Assembly: GCA_032433595.1 (NCBI GenBank)
Contig: JASWJB010000118.1
Location: forward strand, 1 to 64,000
Length of the DNA stretch: 64,000 bases
Origin: Conoideocrella luteorostrata
Lineage: Eukaryota; Ascomycota; Sordariomycetes; Hypocreales; Clavicipitaceae
Direction of reading: 5' to 3'
The notes under the pieces were generated by a model. That model was not told where the DNA came from. It made no database searches and saw nothing but the letters and a program-made list of their open reading frames with translations. The translations under genes were made by a program, and so were the position numbers. This document shows positions 11,508-24,000 of this stretch, in pieces; the stretch's first letter is position 1, and every line of letters starts with the position of its first letter.

Positions 11508-14066
11508 TCATCCCGAAATTTGCAAGCCCCCATGTCGACCCGAAGAAGCAGTCCACCATGTGACAGGGTCAGAGATTGGCTCAAAATCTGGCGGAAACTC
11601 CCACATTGCCACATCGGTGAAGTCGTAGCCGAGGTCGAAGTCATCCAGATTGCTAATGTATTGCCTTCTGACGGGCACTGCATAATCAGAGACGGTAGCA
11701 ATATTCGCTTCCGATGGAAATGCTGCAGCAGGCCTGCTGAAAGAGGCTTGAAAAGAAGCCACTAAGACGATGCCTATGAATTTGGCATATCGTACGGAGA
11801 TGTGGATGTCGTCGGGGGAGGAGGCTGGAATGGCAGATGTGTCAGCTCGCAGGAGACGGATTTTGGGGATGGGCATCGGTTTACGTTTTGGTTTGCTGTT
11901 AGTGTTTCCCGGTAGGTGTGACAGAATGCCTCTATTTCTTGTCTCAGTCACTCACACGTGATGTACATGAGCGTTCGGTCTCTAGTTGGGAAGAACCAAC
12001 CTTGAGTAGGCGAAGACTGGAAGCGACGATGAAGAGCCAAAATCTCACCGGAACGAAAGTAAGCAAATTTGAGGGACCGAGAGTGTCGACAACAACTTTC
12101 AACAAGTCGCAGCTAGCTTGGTTAGCTTTAGCAGCAAGACTAGCTAAAATCTCCATGTTAGAGTAATTTGTTTCTGGATGGTCACGGTTTTTTGAGCTGA
12201 TCGCAATCAGAGTTTGTGTTGCAGGACCAAAACTGTAGCAGTATTCGATATCGAGACACGCCTTTAACCATATATATGTGTCTTTTGAGGGAATGAGGAA
12301 CAATTAGCGTCAAGATGCGCGTGTTTTTACGAGATATTACAGGTCTCTGGAAGGAGAAAGGGGGGAAGGTCGCTTACTGCCATCTTGCTGAATCTAGTTT
12401 TGGCGTTGCCATCAGTCCTGAGAGCGGCTCAAATTCTCCATTTCCAGAACTAAATCATGAGTAGGAATTACTAATGTCGACCTTTTAAGGGTGTGTAGTA
12501 TGTCTCGTCCCTTTCTTGCCTCTAGCGAGAGCTCAAAGTAGCTCTCCCACAGCATGCAATGCGGTATAGTTCTTGTGAAAGACGCCACCATTCGATCTTG
12601 CACTACTCTTCTTGACTTCTCTGGCAAAAGTGGTTCGAGTCCTAATCTTGTGGCCAGCATTTCGTCAGTCAAATAGATGAATACAGAGACAAGGATCTTC
12701 CATTCCTGTTTATGATTGTCTGACTTAGACATGGGGTTGAACGGGTGGGCAGCGTCGAGCTCGAAGCAGCGGCGTTCGTGTGCAATTGAGACGGCGTTTG
12801 ATAGAAGACTCCTGTGGTATCGTCGGTAAGCCATATTCATAGTAGCAGAGTGACGCACCTGAACAGAACTGTTGGCTACTTACCGCGACATGCTATTACT
12901 CCGATATGCAGGCGACAAGAGGTTCAACTTCTCCAATACGCTCGACACGCCATACCGTTGCCGCCCACCCATCGCCGTCAACCCGTTCGACACAGAACTG
13001 GCTTGGCGACCATCAACGTCAACCAAATCGGCTTCTGCGTCTGTAAAGTCCGCAGGAAAGTTGACCGACTTCATGTGCCAATCAATCAGAAGCATCATGG
13101 CTGCTATACCTCCCATGGATCGAGCACGTGGTAACCCCCATAGCGGGTATTGCAGATATCGTTACAAGATCTGCCACGATTGCCAATGGATTCTTTCTGA
13201 GTGAATTCGGCCGTAGCTCCCAGGCAGGACAGCATACGTAGAGGCGATTGTGACGACACATACTTAAGAGTGGTTCCTCCAGTATCAGAATATGATGGTG
13301 GCGTGGGTCTTTGTAAAACGGTGGAATAATTAGTTTCAGGGGGGCATGGTTTGTCGAAGGAAAAGCTGAAATATTCAACAACTTCGGACTTGGATAGAAA
13401 ATTCTTCTTTAGGACGATGAAGCTATTCCAGATGGTTTGTTCGTTTGGCGAGCCGCTGAGTGTTGACTGCGCATTTAGTCTTCGAGTTTTTGAGTTCGTC
13501 CGATCAGCTCAGCACGGGGCATCCGTCAGAAGAGTCGTTGATGCTTCATTAACAAACTGGCTGCTAGTAGCGGCAGATGTCAAAAGATCAAGCGCATCGG
13601 CGACATTTCGGAGCTGCCCTAATACCAGCCTTGTTCTTGCGTCGAGGTGTGTGGACTGCGAATCTGGACCTTGTTGCTGTGCGTATACATCCTCGGATAG
13701 CAATCCTTGATGCCGCAACTCCTTAAGTTCATATGTCAACTTCTCACTCCCATGTTGTACATTCGCGTTTCCGGAGTATGAGCACGTTGAAGTAGTCGAT
13801 GGGCCATCATCTCTTATGTTTCGGGTTAGTTCTTGCCTCTGCGTCAACGCGCGAGGCGGCGAATGAAGCATCCGCATGGAATTGTGCTTCGCCTGCCTGC
13901 TCTGACGAAAGACGCACGGTCGTTTCTCAGCTACGCGCCGTTGACAAGATTGGATCTAGCCACTGAATGGTTGGCATCAGGATTTGCGCTTCCGACACCG
14001 TTCACAGGGTAGAAAAGCCTGGCGGTGCTTGGAGTCAGGTGGTGAGGCTGGCTGGTTTAGAGGCAT
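11508..14066 (-). pseudogene. decayed Zn2Cys6 transcription factor
   Basis: Fragments in order along the minus strand fit one fungal zinc-cluster regulator. The first ATG (14066) opens a frame with a binuclear cluster, CERCRKRKS-x-C then SCQR..VAEKRPC, but it carries TGA at 13977-13979, TAG at 13956-13958, and an Arg codon (13935-13937) where the fifth Cys belongs. The frame resumes to another TGA at 13509. Further on, a frame change near 13330-13345 links to IIPPFYKDPRHHH and EEPLL, and the middle homology region follows as LLIDWHMKSVNFP. An intron at 12883-12812 still splices cleanly in phase, giving MSRSLLSNAVSIAHER. C-terminal pieces (CDLLKVVVDTLGP, then a region ending near 11508) complete it. 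CGA-to-TGA and CAG-to-TAG changes would explain both stops and are C-to-T changes, as expected for RIP or decay. DNA binding must be lost unless the stops are assembly errors. Confidence 0.75.
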
Positions 14067-14653
14067 GAAGGTTATAGAAGCCGGTGTGGAATTGTCTCTG
14101 TCCGTCATGGCTTACTAACATTGTTTTGCCAAACCAAGCCGTCCTGCATTGTTTTTCCTGCAATTGATTCAACTCAGACTCAGCCTGGGAGACGGCGGAA
14201 TGGGAGGCAATGTCCAAGTCAGCAGCCTGATAAATGATCTAGCCACGGTATGGATCGATGCATGTTGGAGAACGAGGACACCCCGCTCACTCACCGCGCT
14301 ATGCAATACGATGTTGACACCATTAACAGAGGGTTTCCTTTTTGCCGCTTTCGCGGATCAATTCGAAAGACAGCATTGTTCCGTGTACTTCTTCTCACTT
14401 ATGAAGCCAAACTGACAGAATGGTGGAGTGGCGACTGGCGCCTGATGTTGGCCGCCCCTGCACTTTCCTGTCCAATTACATCTTTTTATCCACGTCAGCC
14501 GCCTGCAGGAACACAACCATTGCGCGAGTCACAGAACATTCATATCCTTCCAAAGAGCATTCTATTATTTCATTAATTATTTCATGCGACTCTTTAACCG
14601 CACCGCCCTAAATCCAAGAGGACTCTCCTCAGCCTATTTACAACACCAGCAAC
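14067..14653. other. divergent intergenic spacer
   Basis: The spacer lies between the start of the dead transcription factor and the G-alpha-like gene. I see no gene in it. It is the presumed promoter of the plus-strand gene that begins at 14654. Confidence 0.6.
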
Positions 14654-16032
14654 ATGGCCGCCAATTCATCAGCTCTACCACGGCTGCCAGCACCACTAGA
14701 AACTAAATATGATGCCGATTCGTTAGATTTAAAGCCGACCTCCTCCAGAAACCCGCAAAATCAGCTTCCCTTCTCAACTAGGCTTCTCACTGTCTTGTGC
14801 TGCAGTGTATCTAAACTCCACAACCGACACGTTCTACAGAAAAGATGGACGTCTTTCCGCGCGAGACGAAGATCCCGCGCCATTGACCAGTATCTTTGCA
14901 AAGAGTATACGGCTTCTCTATCAAATCTGACTGCAGTGTTGCTTGGTACCAACAGCAGCAATTGCCATAGCCTGCTGCATCTCGTTGAAGCAGCTTCTGG
15001 CAAGAACCACGACGACACTTTGACATGTGCTGCTCTGGAAGACGCTGTTCGGAGTCGCATGGAGCGTTTGCTCCAAATATTTCTTGATCTTAGCTTGGAC
15101 AGCAGTTTTTTGGAGGACATCAGTCAACAAGTGGTGCTGGCGCATCGGATAATAGACAATTTACATGACCGCGACGCATTGGAGACGACATCCGATCTGG
15201 TAGACCAATTTTTCAATGACGATGTATTCCACCGTGTCTATCGCCAGGAGCTTATGTGTCTGCCTCTTGATATAGCGTACGTTCTTTTTTCCTCAACATT
15301 AATACGTGGACCAGAAGAGCAAAAGCTGACATCGCCTACAGAGTAATCAATATGAAGAGACTAGCTTCTCAAGACCCATACTTCCCAACACTTCTCGACC
15401 GGGCATTCATCCTTGAAGAGAAGCAAAAAGGAGCATTACGCAGGACACAACGTTTCACGAAGTCCAGCAAGGAGCTTTCCCTTGCACTCATATCTGGCGA
15501 CTCGTTACCGCGAAAGAAATGGGCATCTGTCATGGACGGCACGCTTCTGGCGGTTGTTGTATTCGACATGGCCAAGTATGGCAGAAGCAATGAACACCGA
15601 GAAGGAACAATTGACATAGATTTTACCATGTGGGAACACTTTCTGGCGTCTCAGGTACTGAATCATGCCAGTACGTTTGTTCTCGTATTATGCGGAGCGA
15701 AAGAATTTGCATCTACGCTGGTTACGTCGCCACTGTCGAGTTTCTGTCCTGATTACAAGGGAGGAAATGATACGCAGGCTGCGCGTCAATTTGTTTTGGA
15801 TAGGTTCCTATCAATGGCGGAAGAGAAACAGAAAACAGTGCATTCATTTGTGGGTGAGTTGCACGATCCGTCACTTGTGCCTTTTCTGTGGAATATATCA
15901 TTGGACATTGTGCGACGAAAGAAAGACGAGAATACGGTTTCGAGGTTCAGGAGAAGCCGTCGGATACAGGTTGAAACAGCAAACAAGTCCGATCGGAAGT
16001 CTCTCAAGGCGGACAGACAAAAAGCTGAGTAG
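14654..16032 (+). CDS. divergent G-protein alpha-like protein lacking GTPase motifs
   Basis: Exons 14654-15276 and 15342-16032 are separated by a 65-nt intron (GTACGT donor, CTACAG acceptor) and give 437 aa. The layout follows G-alpha. RSRAIDQYL (about 73-81) matches the helix before the P-loop. AVLLGTNSSNCHSLLHL (94-110) occupies the P-loop position. A helical-domain-like segment runs from about 120 to 205. SLALISGDSLPRKKW (254-268) matches the DxGGQRSERKKW switch II region. FVLVLCGAKEFA aligns with the NKxD strand, and FCPDYKGGNDTQAARQFVLDRF is a typical G-alpha block. Every nucleotide-binding motif is altered: no GKS/T in the P-loop, no GGQ, no NKxD. The C-terminus is a basic extension instead of the receptor-binding tail, and there is no MGC myristoylation start. 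The reading frame and splice sites are intact, so it looks maintained; I infer a pseudo-GTPase. The role is unknown. Confidence 0.7.
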
Positions 16033-16178
16033 ACCTCTGACCCAGATCAAGGCACTGCTGTGTGCAATGGCACCTCCAGTCATGACGCTATAAATAGGTT
16101 TATAAGACCATTCGGCAGATTTTCATTCATCAAACACTTTGCCTGGGTTGAGCAACCAACTGTGTCACATTAGCCTGG

Positions 16179-18176
16179 TTACAGAATCCTTGGGATCGAC
16201 AAGACTAACTGCGGATCAAGTGCGTCCTTTAAAGCCTTCATGACGCCCAGCGTCGGCCCGTCCAGCTCCTTCGCCAAACAATGCTATAAATATATGTTAG
16301 TTCATGGTTCTGGTTCTACTTCGGCGCCTTAGTGATATCTTGCCTTCTTTCCGAGCCCGATGCCGTGCTCTCCCTAGATGCGTGTTAGCAGCATTGAAAG
16401 CCGTAGCCGCAACAGACTTATAGACTCACGGAGACAGTTCCCTCCATAGCCAGCGCATCCTCGACCATCAAGTTAACACAGTCTGCAACCGCCTTCTTTT
16501 GCATTGGGATGTTCGGGTTATACATGATCATCTGGTGGAAGTTTCCATCGCCAACATGGCCGAGAATGCTATTGAACAAGCCAAGCTTGTTAGCTCTTTC
16601 TTTGGAGATGTCTGCTCGAGAAACTTAGCGTTTGCTTGATGCATCTAAACAAAAGGTGTATCTGACTAACCAATCAACTCGGCCATCCTGGAGAGTGGAA
16701 CAGCTACATCCGTAGACCAAACCTCAGTGCCTTCTGGTTTCACAGCGAGGGATGCCCATAGTGCTTGTTTCCTGGCAGACCACAGGGCGTCCATTTGATC
16801 TTTGGTGCTGGCGGACTCGAACGATTTGCAGTCGAATAATTGGGCTACCGTACGGACAGATTTCACGTTGTCCCGTACTGCAACGGCTGTACCCGAGAAT
16901 CTAATATTATTTCGTCAACAGCGCTCTTTTTGGTCCATGCAACATGCCCCTTTGGCTTCGGCACATACTTGATAAACAGCGTAGGCAACTCGCTCCACAT
17001 CCTACCACCAGCACCTCCATTCTTATTGATTATTTGCATTTGTACTTCATCCATGAGCTCCACTGCGGCCACTTGCACACCAGACCGAATCATTTTGGAT
17101 GCAGCAGTGGCAGCTTGCCTTATATTTGCAAAGGTGACGATGGCAACACTATAGCTAGAGGGCACAGTTGCCAGTTTGATGGTGATCTCGGTGATGATGC
17201 CCAAGGTACCCTCAGACCCGGCAAAGAGACCATTCAGGTTGTATCCTGCAGACGTCTTACGGGGCCTATTGCGGGTTTTTATGACCGAACCGTCTGCCAG
17301 CACCACAGTGAGGTTTACCACGTAATCCTTCATGGTGCCGTACCTTGTTGCGTTGGTGCCGCTGCAGTTGGTCGACACCATGCCGCCGATGAGGGCGGTT
17401 GGGCTTGGATCCAGAGGTAAGAACAGCCCGGAGTCCTTGATGTCATTGTTCAAGTTTGTCCAGTTCACGCCGGGCTGAACTACAACGTCCATGTCTTCGG
17501 GGTGGAATGATACTATCTTGTCCATGCTTGACAAATCGATGCATATGCCTGAGTAGGGTGAGCTGAAGTTGCCCTCTACGCTGGAACCGGCGCCGTATGG
17601 AACCATGGGCACTCGGTATTTGGTGCATACTCTTGCAACGGCAGATACTTGCTCAGTGGATTTTGGCCGAACAATAGCAACAGGTTGCACTTCCGTGTTT
17701 GATGTGGACCATTCTGAGAAGCTGTGCTCTTCCACATCCGACTTGTCTACACTGACTGCATCTTGCCCTAGTAGGATTCGTAACTCGTCTACGGCCTGCC
17801 AATCATGTGTCAACACTGTGAACCCTCTTTTCTATTGGAGTTTCTTTTCTCCTGCTCCTGGGCACACATAAACACAAACCTTGAGCATGGCTTTCTCATC
17901 CGCATATTTACGACCCGAGCTTTGGTGGGTTGTGCCTGCAATGGCCCATCTTGGGGCATCTCGATTTTCGGGTCTACCAAAGCCAGACTCGTAAAAGCGG
18001 CCACCAAACGCACAACCAACGGCCAAGCCAGTTGCAAGGTACACATATGCTCTGGAAGTCGAACTTCGGCTTGTTGGAGATGTAGAAGCTAAACGTATGC
18101 CAAACCGATTCCGAACTGCCACCCTAGAGCCAGACAACGTCTTGGCCCGCAGCAATGCAGTGTCAACCAACCTCAT
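16179..18176 (-). CDS. D-lactate dehydrogenase (cytochrome), mitochondrial
   Basis: A FAD-dependent D-2-hydroxyacid oxidoreductase that oxidises D-lactate to pyruvate and passes electrons to cytochrome c. Six exons in phase: 18176-17880, 17795-16969, 16900-16671, 16611-16430, 16373-16344, 16283-16179; 556 aa. The N-terminus is basic and Ser-rich like a mitochondrial presequence, with a hydrophobic segment AYVYLATGLAVGCAFG (about 43-58). The FAD-binding block follows (VPYGAGSSVEGN, GGMVSTNCSGTNATRYG, AGSEGTLGIIT), then the C-terminal FAD-oxidase domain (PTLFIKFSG, LWSARKQALW, GHVGDGNFHQ, GEHGIGLGKK). The exon of only 30 nt encoding GEHGIGLGKK is followed by an intron with a GC donor (AAG-GCAAGA). 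The last residues (VLSIPRIL) depart from the usual NPGK ending. It shares a 617-bp upstream region with the divergent transporter gene. Confidence 0.92.
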
Positions 18177-18793
18177 GGCTTTCTCTTTTTCACCGTAGTC
18201 GCTGCAGCAACCTAGCCAGAAATAGGAGTCACGCCCGCAAATCGTATCAATAGTCTTACCATGTGGCTCGCTAGCTGAAGCAATGTGCGAACTGACGATT
18301 CAAATAGCTAGGTCCAAGGTCCATTCTGCCCGCTGTATTGAATATCCACAGATAAGCGTTTCGCAAACCAACTTATCCGTGGATTACGACCCACACATCT
18401 CCCACATCATTCCCGATTAAATTGATCCGACCCCTGTCATTACCGTGTCCGCAACGGTGGCACCGTGCTCCCACGATATCGGCTTTCAGCATGAAACTGC
18501 AACTTGATCGGTAATGGTGGTTGCGTGGACCCCTGACCGGAGGTTTTTTTGTTTTAATTAAGAAAAAAATCGGTCCCGATATCGTTCAATGGGTTGGTCA
18601 ACTTCAATGGTCATCTGCGGGGAATCCGGGGTACAAATTGGCAATCGTTATTGTTATTTGCGCCAAGAGCTGGTGCGTCAAGCCCTTTATGTTCCGTGGA
18701 TATCCCCATACGACGTTGAGTAGCATAGAAAAAAACCTGTCGGTGGCTCCTGAAACCTATTGATTGCTTTCTGTTCACCATCACATTGCCATC
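18177..18793. other. bidirectional promoter region, D-LDH / MFS transporter
   Basis: The 617-bp spacer lies between two divergent start codons. It has no open frame with family likeness and must hold both promoters. A short A/T-rich stretch (GTTTTAATTAAGAAAAAAAT, near 18550) is the only notable composition. Confidence 0.6.
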
Positions 18794-20505
18794 ATGGCGC
18801 AAGATAGCAAGAACGGCTTGAATGCCAATCACAGTCCTGAACAATTCGTCGGCCATGGAAAAGTCGAAGTTGGTTCATCTTCCGAGTCACCATCGGTTGT
18901 TGAGATTGATGACAAGACCAATAAGCTCCTCCTCAGGAAGATTGACTGGAAATTAATGCCTGTTGTACGTCTTTACTATAATCATCACACGTCTCTACGC
19001 TGCAGATGGAGAATGGGACACGAATCTAACTTCCTCGCCTAGCTTTGTGCCACATATGCTCTGCAATTCTACGATAAAGCCATCCTCAGCCAGGCTGCCA
19101 TATTCGGTCTCAGGATTGATCTTGGCCTGCAAGATGGCCTAAAGTATTCGTGGGCAACTCTAATATTTTACTTTGGGTACATTGCAGGGACGTATCCCAT
19201 TTCGTTTATGGCCCAAAAGTACCCTCCCCGTATTGTCTGTACGGCAATTTGCCTCCTATGGGCTATTATCGTCATGTGCACACCAGCATGCGCCTCTTAC
19301 CAAGGAATACTGGCCAACCGCTTCTTCCTTGGACTCGTCGAGTCTGGTGTCTCCCCCATCTTCATGCTCGTTGTTGGTCTTTGGTATACCCATCCTGAGC
19401 AAGTCTTGCGCTCGAGCTACTGGTATTCCTTCAGCGGCGGCTCGTTATTAGTGTCCCCTCTCATCAATTATGGTCTTGGCCACATCTCGGGAGGATCTCT
19501 ACATCCGTGGCAGTACATGTATCTGATTGCTGGAGCTATCACGTTCCTCTGGGGTGCCGCCCTCTATTTCCTATTTCCGGACACGCCCCGTGATTGCAAG
19601 GGTTTCACTGAAGAGGAACGAAAACTCTTGCTGGAGCGAGTCAGGGGAAACAACGCAGGGGCTGAGAACAAGCACTTCAAGCCATATCAATTGAAGGAAG
19701 CACTTACTGACTATCATCTATGGGGTATAATTACTCTATCGACTGTTTCGTGCACGGGATCCGGGGTGGTCACCGCCTTTGGCTCCATCATTTTCAACGG
19801 AATGGGATTTGATATTTTCACCTCACTGCTACTAAACTTGCCAATTGGCGCTTTGGCATTCATTTGCGTTCTTGGATCAGGCTACCTTGGGTGGACTGTA
19901 CCAAATTCAAGACTGTACATAATCGCAGCGTCTTGTTTGCCCGTAATTGTCGGCTGTGGCCTTCTGTAAGCACATACACACCGCTCCACCAAGACTTCGA
20001 GTCGTGAGATGCGTTTCTAATTATTTGACTGCAAATAGTTGGAAACTGCCTGATTCAAGCCGGGGCGGCCGTATTACCGGCTTTTACCTCATCAATTTCT
20101 TCTCCTCTGCTTGGATTCAGTGCATTGGACTTGGTACATCTAATGTAGCTGGCCATACCAAGAAAGCTGTGTATGCTGCAGGAACCTTTATTGGCTTCTC
20201 CTTGGGAAACACTATTGGCCCGTTAATTTTCGACGCGTAAGTAAAGTTCCAGAATTTGCACCATGAGATACGAGAAAGGACTAATCTGACCGTATGGCTG
20301 CAGCAAATGGGCACCCCGTTACGACCAGAGCTTTATCGGTGTTATGATTTGCTTTGCAGTCTGCTTCGTGATAGCTTTGAGCCTGCGATTCGTGCTTAGG
20401 AGGGAAAACCAGACGCGAGAGCGCACGTATGGGTCACCAGAGACTTCACATGGTTTGCAGGACTTGACGGACCGTGAAAATAAGTCGTTCAGGTACAACT
20501 TATAG
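18794..20505 (+). CDS. MFS anion transporter, allantoate/nicotinate permease family
   Basis: A major facilitator with an organic-anion-symporter layout (Dal5/Tna1-like family). Four exons: 18794-18964, 19043-19965, 20039-20236, 20304-20505; each junction keeps frame, giving 497 aa. An acidic, Ser-rich cytosolic N-terminus ends in KIDWKLMPV. The first transmembrane stretch and typical LCATYALQFYDKAILSQAA follow. Family-typical segments include AQKYPPRIVCTAICLLWAI, GLVESGVSPIFMLVVGLWY, a central loop with FPDTPRDCKGFTEEER, then WKLPDSSRGGRITGFYLIN and SNVAGHTKKAVYAAGTFIG of the second half. It sits in the plasma membrane of relatives; the substrate cannot be read from sequence. The neighbouring divergent D-lactate dehydrogenase makes a hydroxy-acid or monocarboxylate substrate possible, as inference only. 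Confidence 0.9.
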
Positions 20506-21040
20506 TGGCCCTTTCTCGCAGTCGCAGTATACGTTTCGATGAATCAGTAGCACTGATGGGAAAGTGCGACAGAAAGATGCATGGTAGAAGTGATAAAAGA
20601 GACTAGAGGTGGCTTGCTTCCATAGCACGCCCGCGCGTAAATGTCTGCTGGCGACAGTAGAATTCTAAAATTATTTGGAGAGATCCATTGTTTCGCAAAG
20701 ATCATGTGTGATTCAAAGTACACATGGTGAAAACGATCGTACGTGAGTGTGGCTTGTGCCGATATTTTGCCGTCACTTGTCGCCGCACCTACTTAAAGAA
20801 CGCGACGTCAGTTGCCAGTTCCCGTTTACTGACGAGACCCGCCTACGCTAGATTGGTCTATCGCATGCCCAGCCTTCGGTGGAAGTATTCAACCAGATAT
20901 AGAATCTTTCGGCAGGCCCGGGTGTCGAGTTTTTCTAGATTTTGCTATTTCTCCTTCTTCACTCTACTGAATGGATTCACACATCGTTTCACTGGCTGAT
21001 TTTTGAAGATTATTGTGCTTGACGCACGAATCCTGTCCTA
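20506..21040. other. intergenic spacer upstream of MED16
   Basis: A spacer of about 535 bases. A 91-codon open frame at 20724-20999 is rich in Arg, Ser and Phe and shows no family likeness; I do not call it. The spacer should hold the 3' end of the transporter transcript and the MED16 promoter. Confidence 0.5.
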
Positions 21041-24000
21041 ATGACCGCCGAGAAGATGCCTCTCATCCTGGACAATGCCATCCCGATGGACCTCAATAAT
21101 GTCGATGAACTGTTTGGAGACGATGTCGCTTTGCAGCTGCCTGTCAGATCGCAAGGAAAGCAACTGCAACTGCGGCTGGACGAGCTCAGAAACAGAGGAT
21201 GCTGCCAGTATGATCATTTGGAACCCAACATTGTATCTCCTTGTAGCATTCCTCACTAACAGTCTTTTAGGACAGTGGTATGGTCAAAGTCAGGGACTGT
21301 AGCGTCACTGAGCTCGGATGGACAGGACCTTGAGCTCCGGTTTCTGAGGTGTCATCCCGACAACGGCATTTGGGATCTCAGCGAGCCTACCACTTGCGAC
21401 CTTGTTAAAGGGTCTCCCGCTATCCCTCTGGTGCATCTAGAATGGGGTACGACAAACAGCCCGGAGCTGGCTGTTATGGATGCAGCTGGTAGAGTTGCCA
21501 TTGTAAGTTTTGCCATTTCGCTAAACCATCCCTTCATCACGAGGAAGTGGGAAGCGGATGCAGTGGATGAATTTCATGCAATCGCTGGTTGCTACTGGCT
21601 TCCTGTAGCACCGTCGAACCAGCAGGTGAGTCTCCCCAAAATAGATAGAAGCGACCACGACCAAAAACTGATAGTGTTAGAAACCGTTCAATGTCATATA
21701 TGGCCCTGCCAACAAACAAGGAAACGGCTATTCATATGAGACCTCCCTCGTACATGCCCTGGGCCCTTGCCACCCGCACCCTGCCAAGAGCGCTTTATTC
21801 TGTGTGACTATGAACGGCATGTTGAAGATGTATTGGTCTCAGAACAACAATCGAATGGAGGAAACCACCATGGAACTTGAGAGCGTTAACACATCTGACG
21901 AGCTGATCACTCATGCTGCATTCTCTTCAGACAAGAGTAAGCCTATCCTGTGTTTTCTGGACCCCGTCTCATGATCACTACTGACTATTGCCTAGAATTC
22001 CTGCTTGCTGCAATTGCAACCTCGTCCAGCCAATTAAAGCTTCTTAAAATCGAAATCCAATGGGGTGGCCCTGGCTCGTCGTCGGATAAGAACGCGATGC
22101 CTCAGAATGCTCGATTGAATCCTGCGCTTGTCGAAACACACGTTGCGTCGGCGAATTGGCTTTGCACTGGCCATAACGACGCGAATCACGATGCGTCTAT
22201 TACGGAGCTGTCTTACGTACACGTCTTACCCGCGGTAATGGACAATAGCGGATCCAGTACCGTCCCTCCGTTGATCCTGACAGTAAGATCGAAAGCTGCA
22301 GGCGAGGGCAGTTTCCAATCGGCCCAGAGTATCCTGGACAGGTGGGAGGCGGTTGAATCCAAGCAAAACCTTGACCTCGCATTTGAGCAATTGGGCAATC
22401 GCAGAAATAGTGTTTCATCAGAACCGCCGAGTACCACGAAGCTGAAAAGGCTGGAGCCAGTTATCATCAACAAGATCATTATTAGCCTTCAGGTCATCCA
22501 TTTCGGCAAAATTATAGTATTGACAATGTCGGACGGCTCTGTTGAATACCGTGATCGCTTTACATTCGAGGAAATATATGCCAATCAAGACGTTAATAAG
22601 CTGATGACTTTGCGACAGGCTGGATGGTCATTCTCTGATGATGGGCCTTGTCAGTTTGAATCCCTGCATCCTGAAGCTAATTAATGAGGCTGCTACTAAC
22701 GTATAGTAGGTCACCAAGCGGCTTTATCTCCAACCTGCTGTTCAATGGTGCAGATTGGTGATGACGGGAAGGTGAGGCTGAATAAGCTTCAGTATGCAAT
22801 AGGTGATATTGGCAACTCTATACAGGACGGTAAGGAAAAGGCGCCTCAGTGGTGAAAACTCGAGCGTCCGTTTCTGACAATGGCGTAGCTCATTATTCTG
22901 CCACCATCGCCGGGATTACCATCATGGCTGCATCAGCCATGTTCCACCAAAGCAATTATGACGATCTGCTCGCTGTCGTTCAGCCACTTGCATCAAAGAA
23001 GAGTGAGTCAACAGGAAGGTCCTTTCAATTTTATTCATACTAAAGCGAAGCAGGATTCGTGCAGGATTGGATCAGTGAGCTTGTGCGTATTCTAAAAATT
23101 CAGGTAGACTACACTGAAGAGACGCATTACGATACTCTTATGAGGAACTCGCCTTTGCAGTCCTGCCTTAGTATCATGAATAGCTTGGGATTTAAAGGAG
23201 AATCGCGTAAAAGGACTTTCCAGAGCAAACTCGCCATGCTCGACTTGAGTCTTCGGAATGTGGTGATTCTTATCACTCTTGCAAGTAACACCCCGACACA
23301 TATCAGAGAAAAGATGAATCCGCTGGACGAACACGGTGAGGACCGCCACTGATGCTCCAAGAATATATGACCCGAGAATACAAAAAGCTAATACGCGATC
23401 ATAGAGGTTGTGGATGCCCTAGCAAGCTGCGCTAAATGGTCCGTTGATCTTCTCTCATGGCTGGTGGACAGCTTGTTCGAACTCATGAACGATGAAGAGT
23501 TCAGGAACCGTTGTGTCCCGCAGCGATTCAGTGAGCTGAATGCGTATCTGCAGGATAGAAACGATGTGTCATTACACCTGCTCCTCTCCTCTTCAAGCCG
23601 GAGTTTTTTGTCAGCTGTCTGCCGCCGAATTGGGCTGCTTGAGAGCACTAGTGGCAGCACCATGGATTTCTACAAAACCCAGGGATCGGGAGATGCTGCT
23701 CCCGGCGGCAAGGCTGCCAATCCGCAACTACAGCAGGCATATCAGAAGATGCGGAAGGCTACAACTGCGAACATGATCAATGTGGCGGAGTTCGAAAAGC
23801 TGTTGAACGTCTTGGGACAGGAAATTAGGTCAGCTTATTCTTTATATTTGCCTCAGATGATCAAGGCCCAGCCAAATGCGCCACAGGGGAGGCAACTAGA
23901 CAGTGTGGTCAAGACGACTCAGGTGCAATTTGAGGTGACCATGCTGGTGTCTAATCCCCCGCCGCCTCCCTTCATTCCGGTCATAAACAAATTATTTACG

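Noticed and set aside
20724..20999. 91-codon frame upstream of MED16
   Set aside because: No family likeness and no splice sites linking it to MED16, whose own conserved N-terminus starts at 21041.
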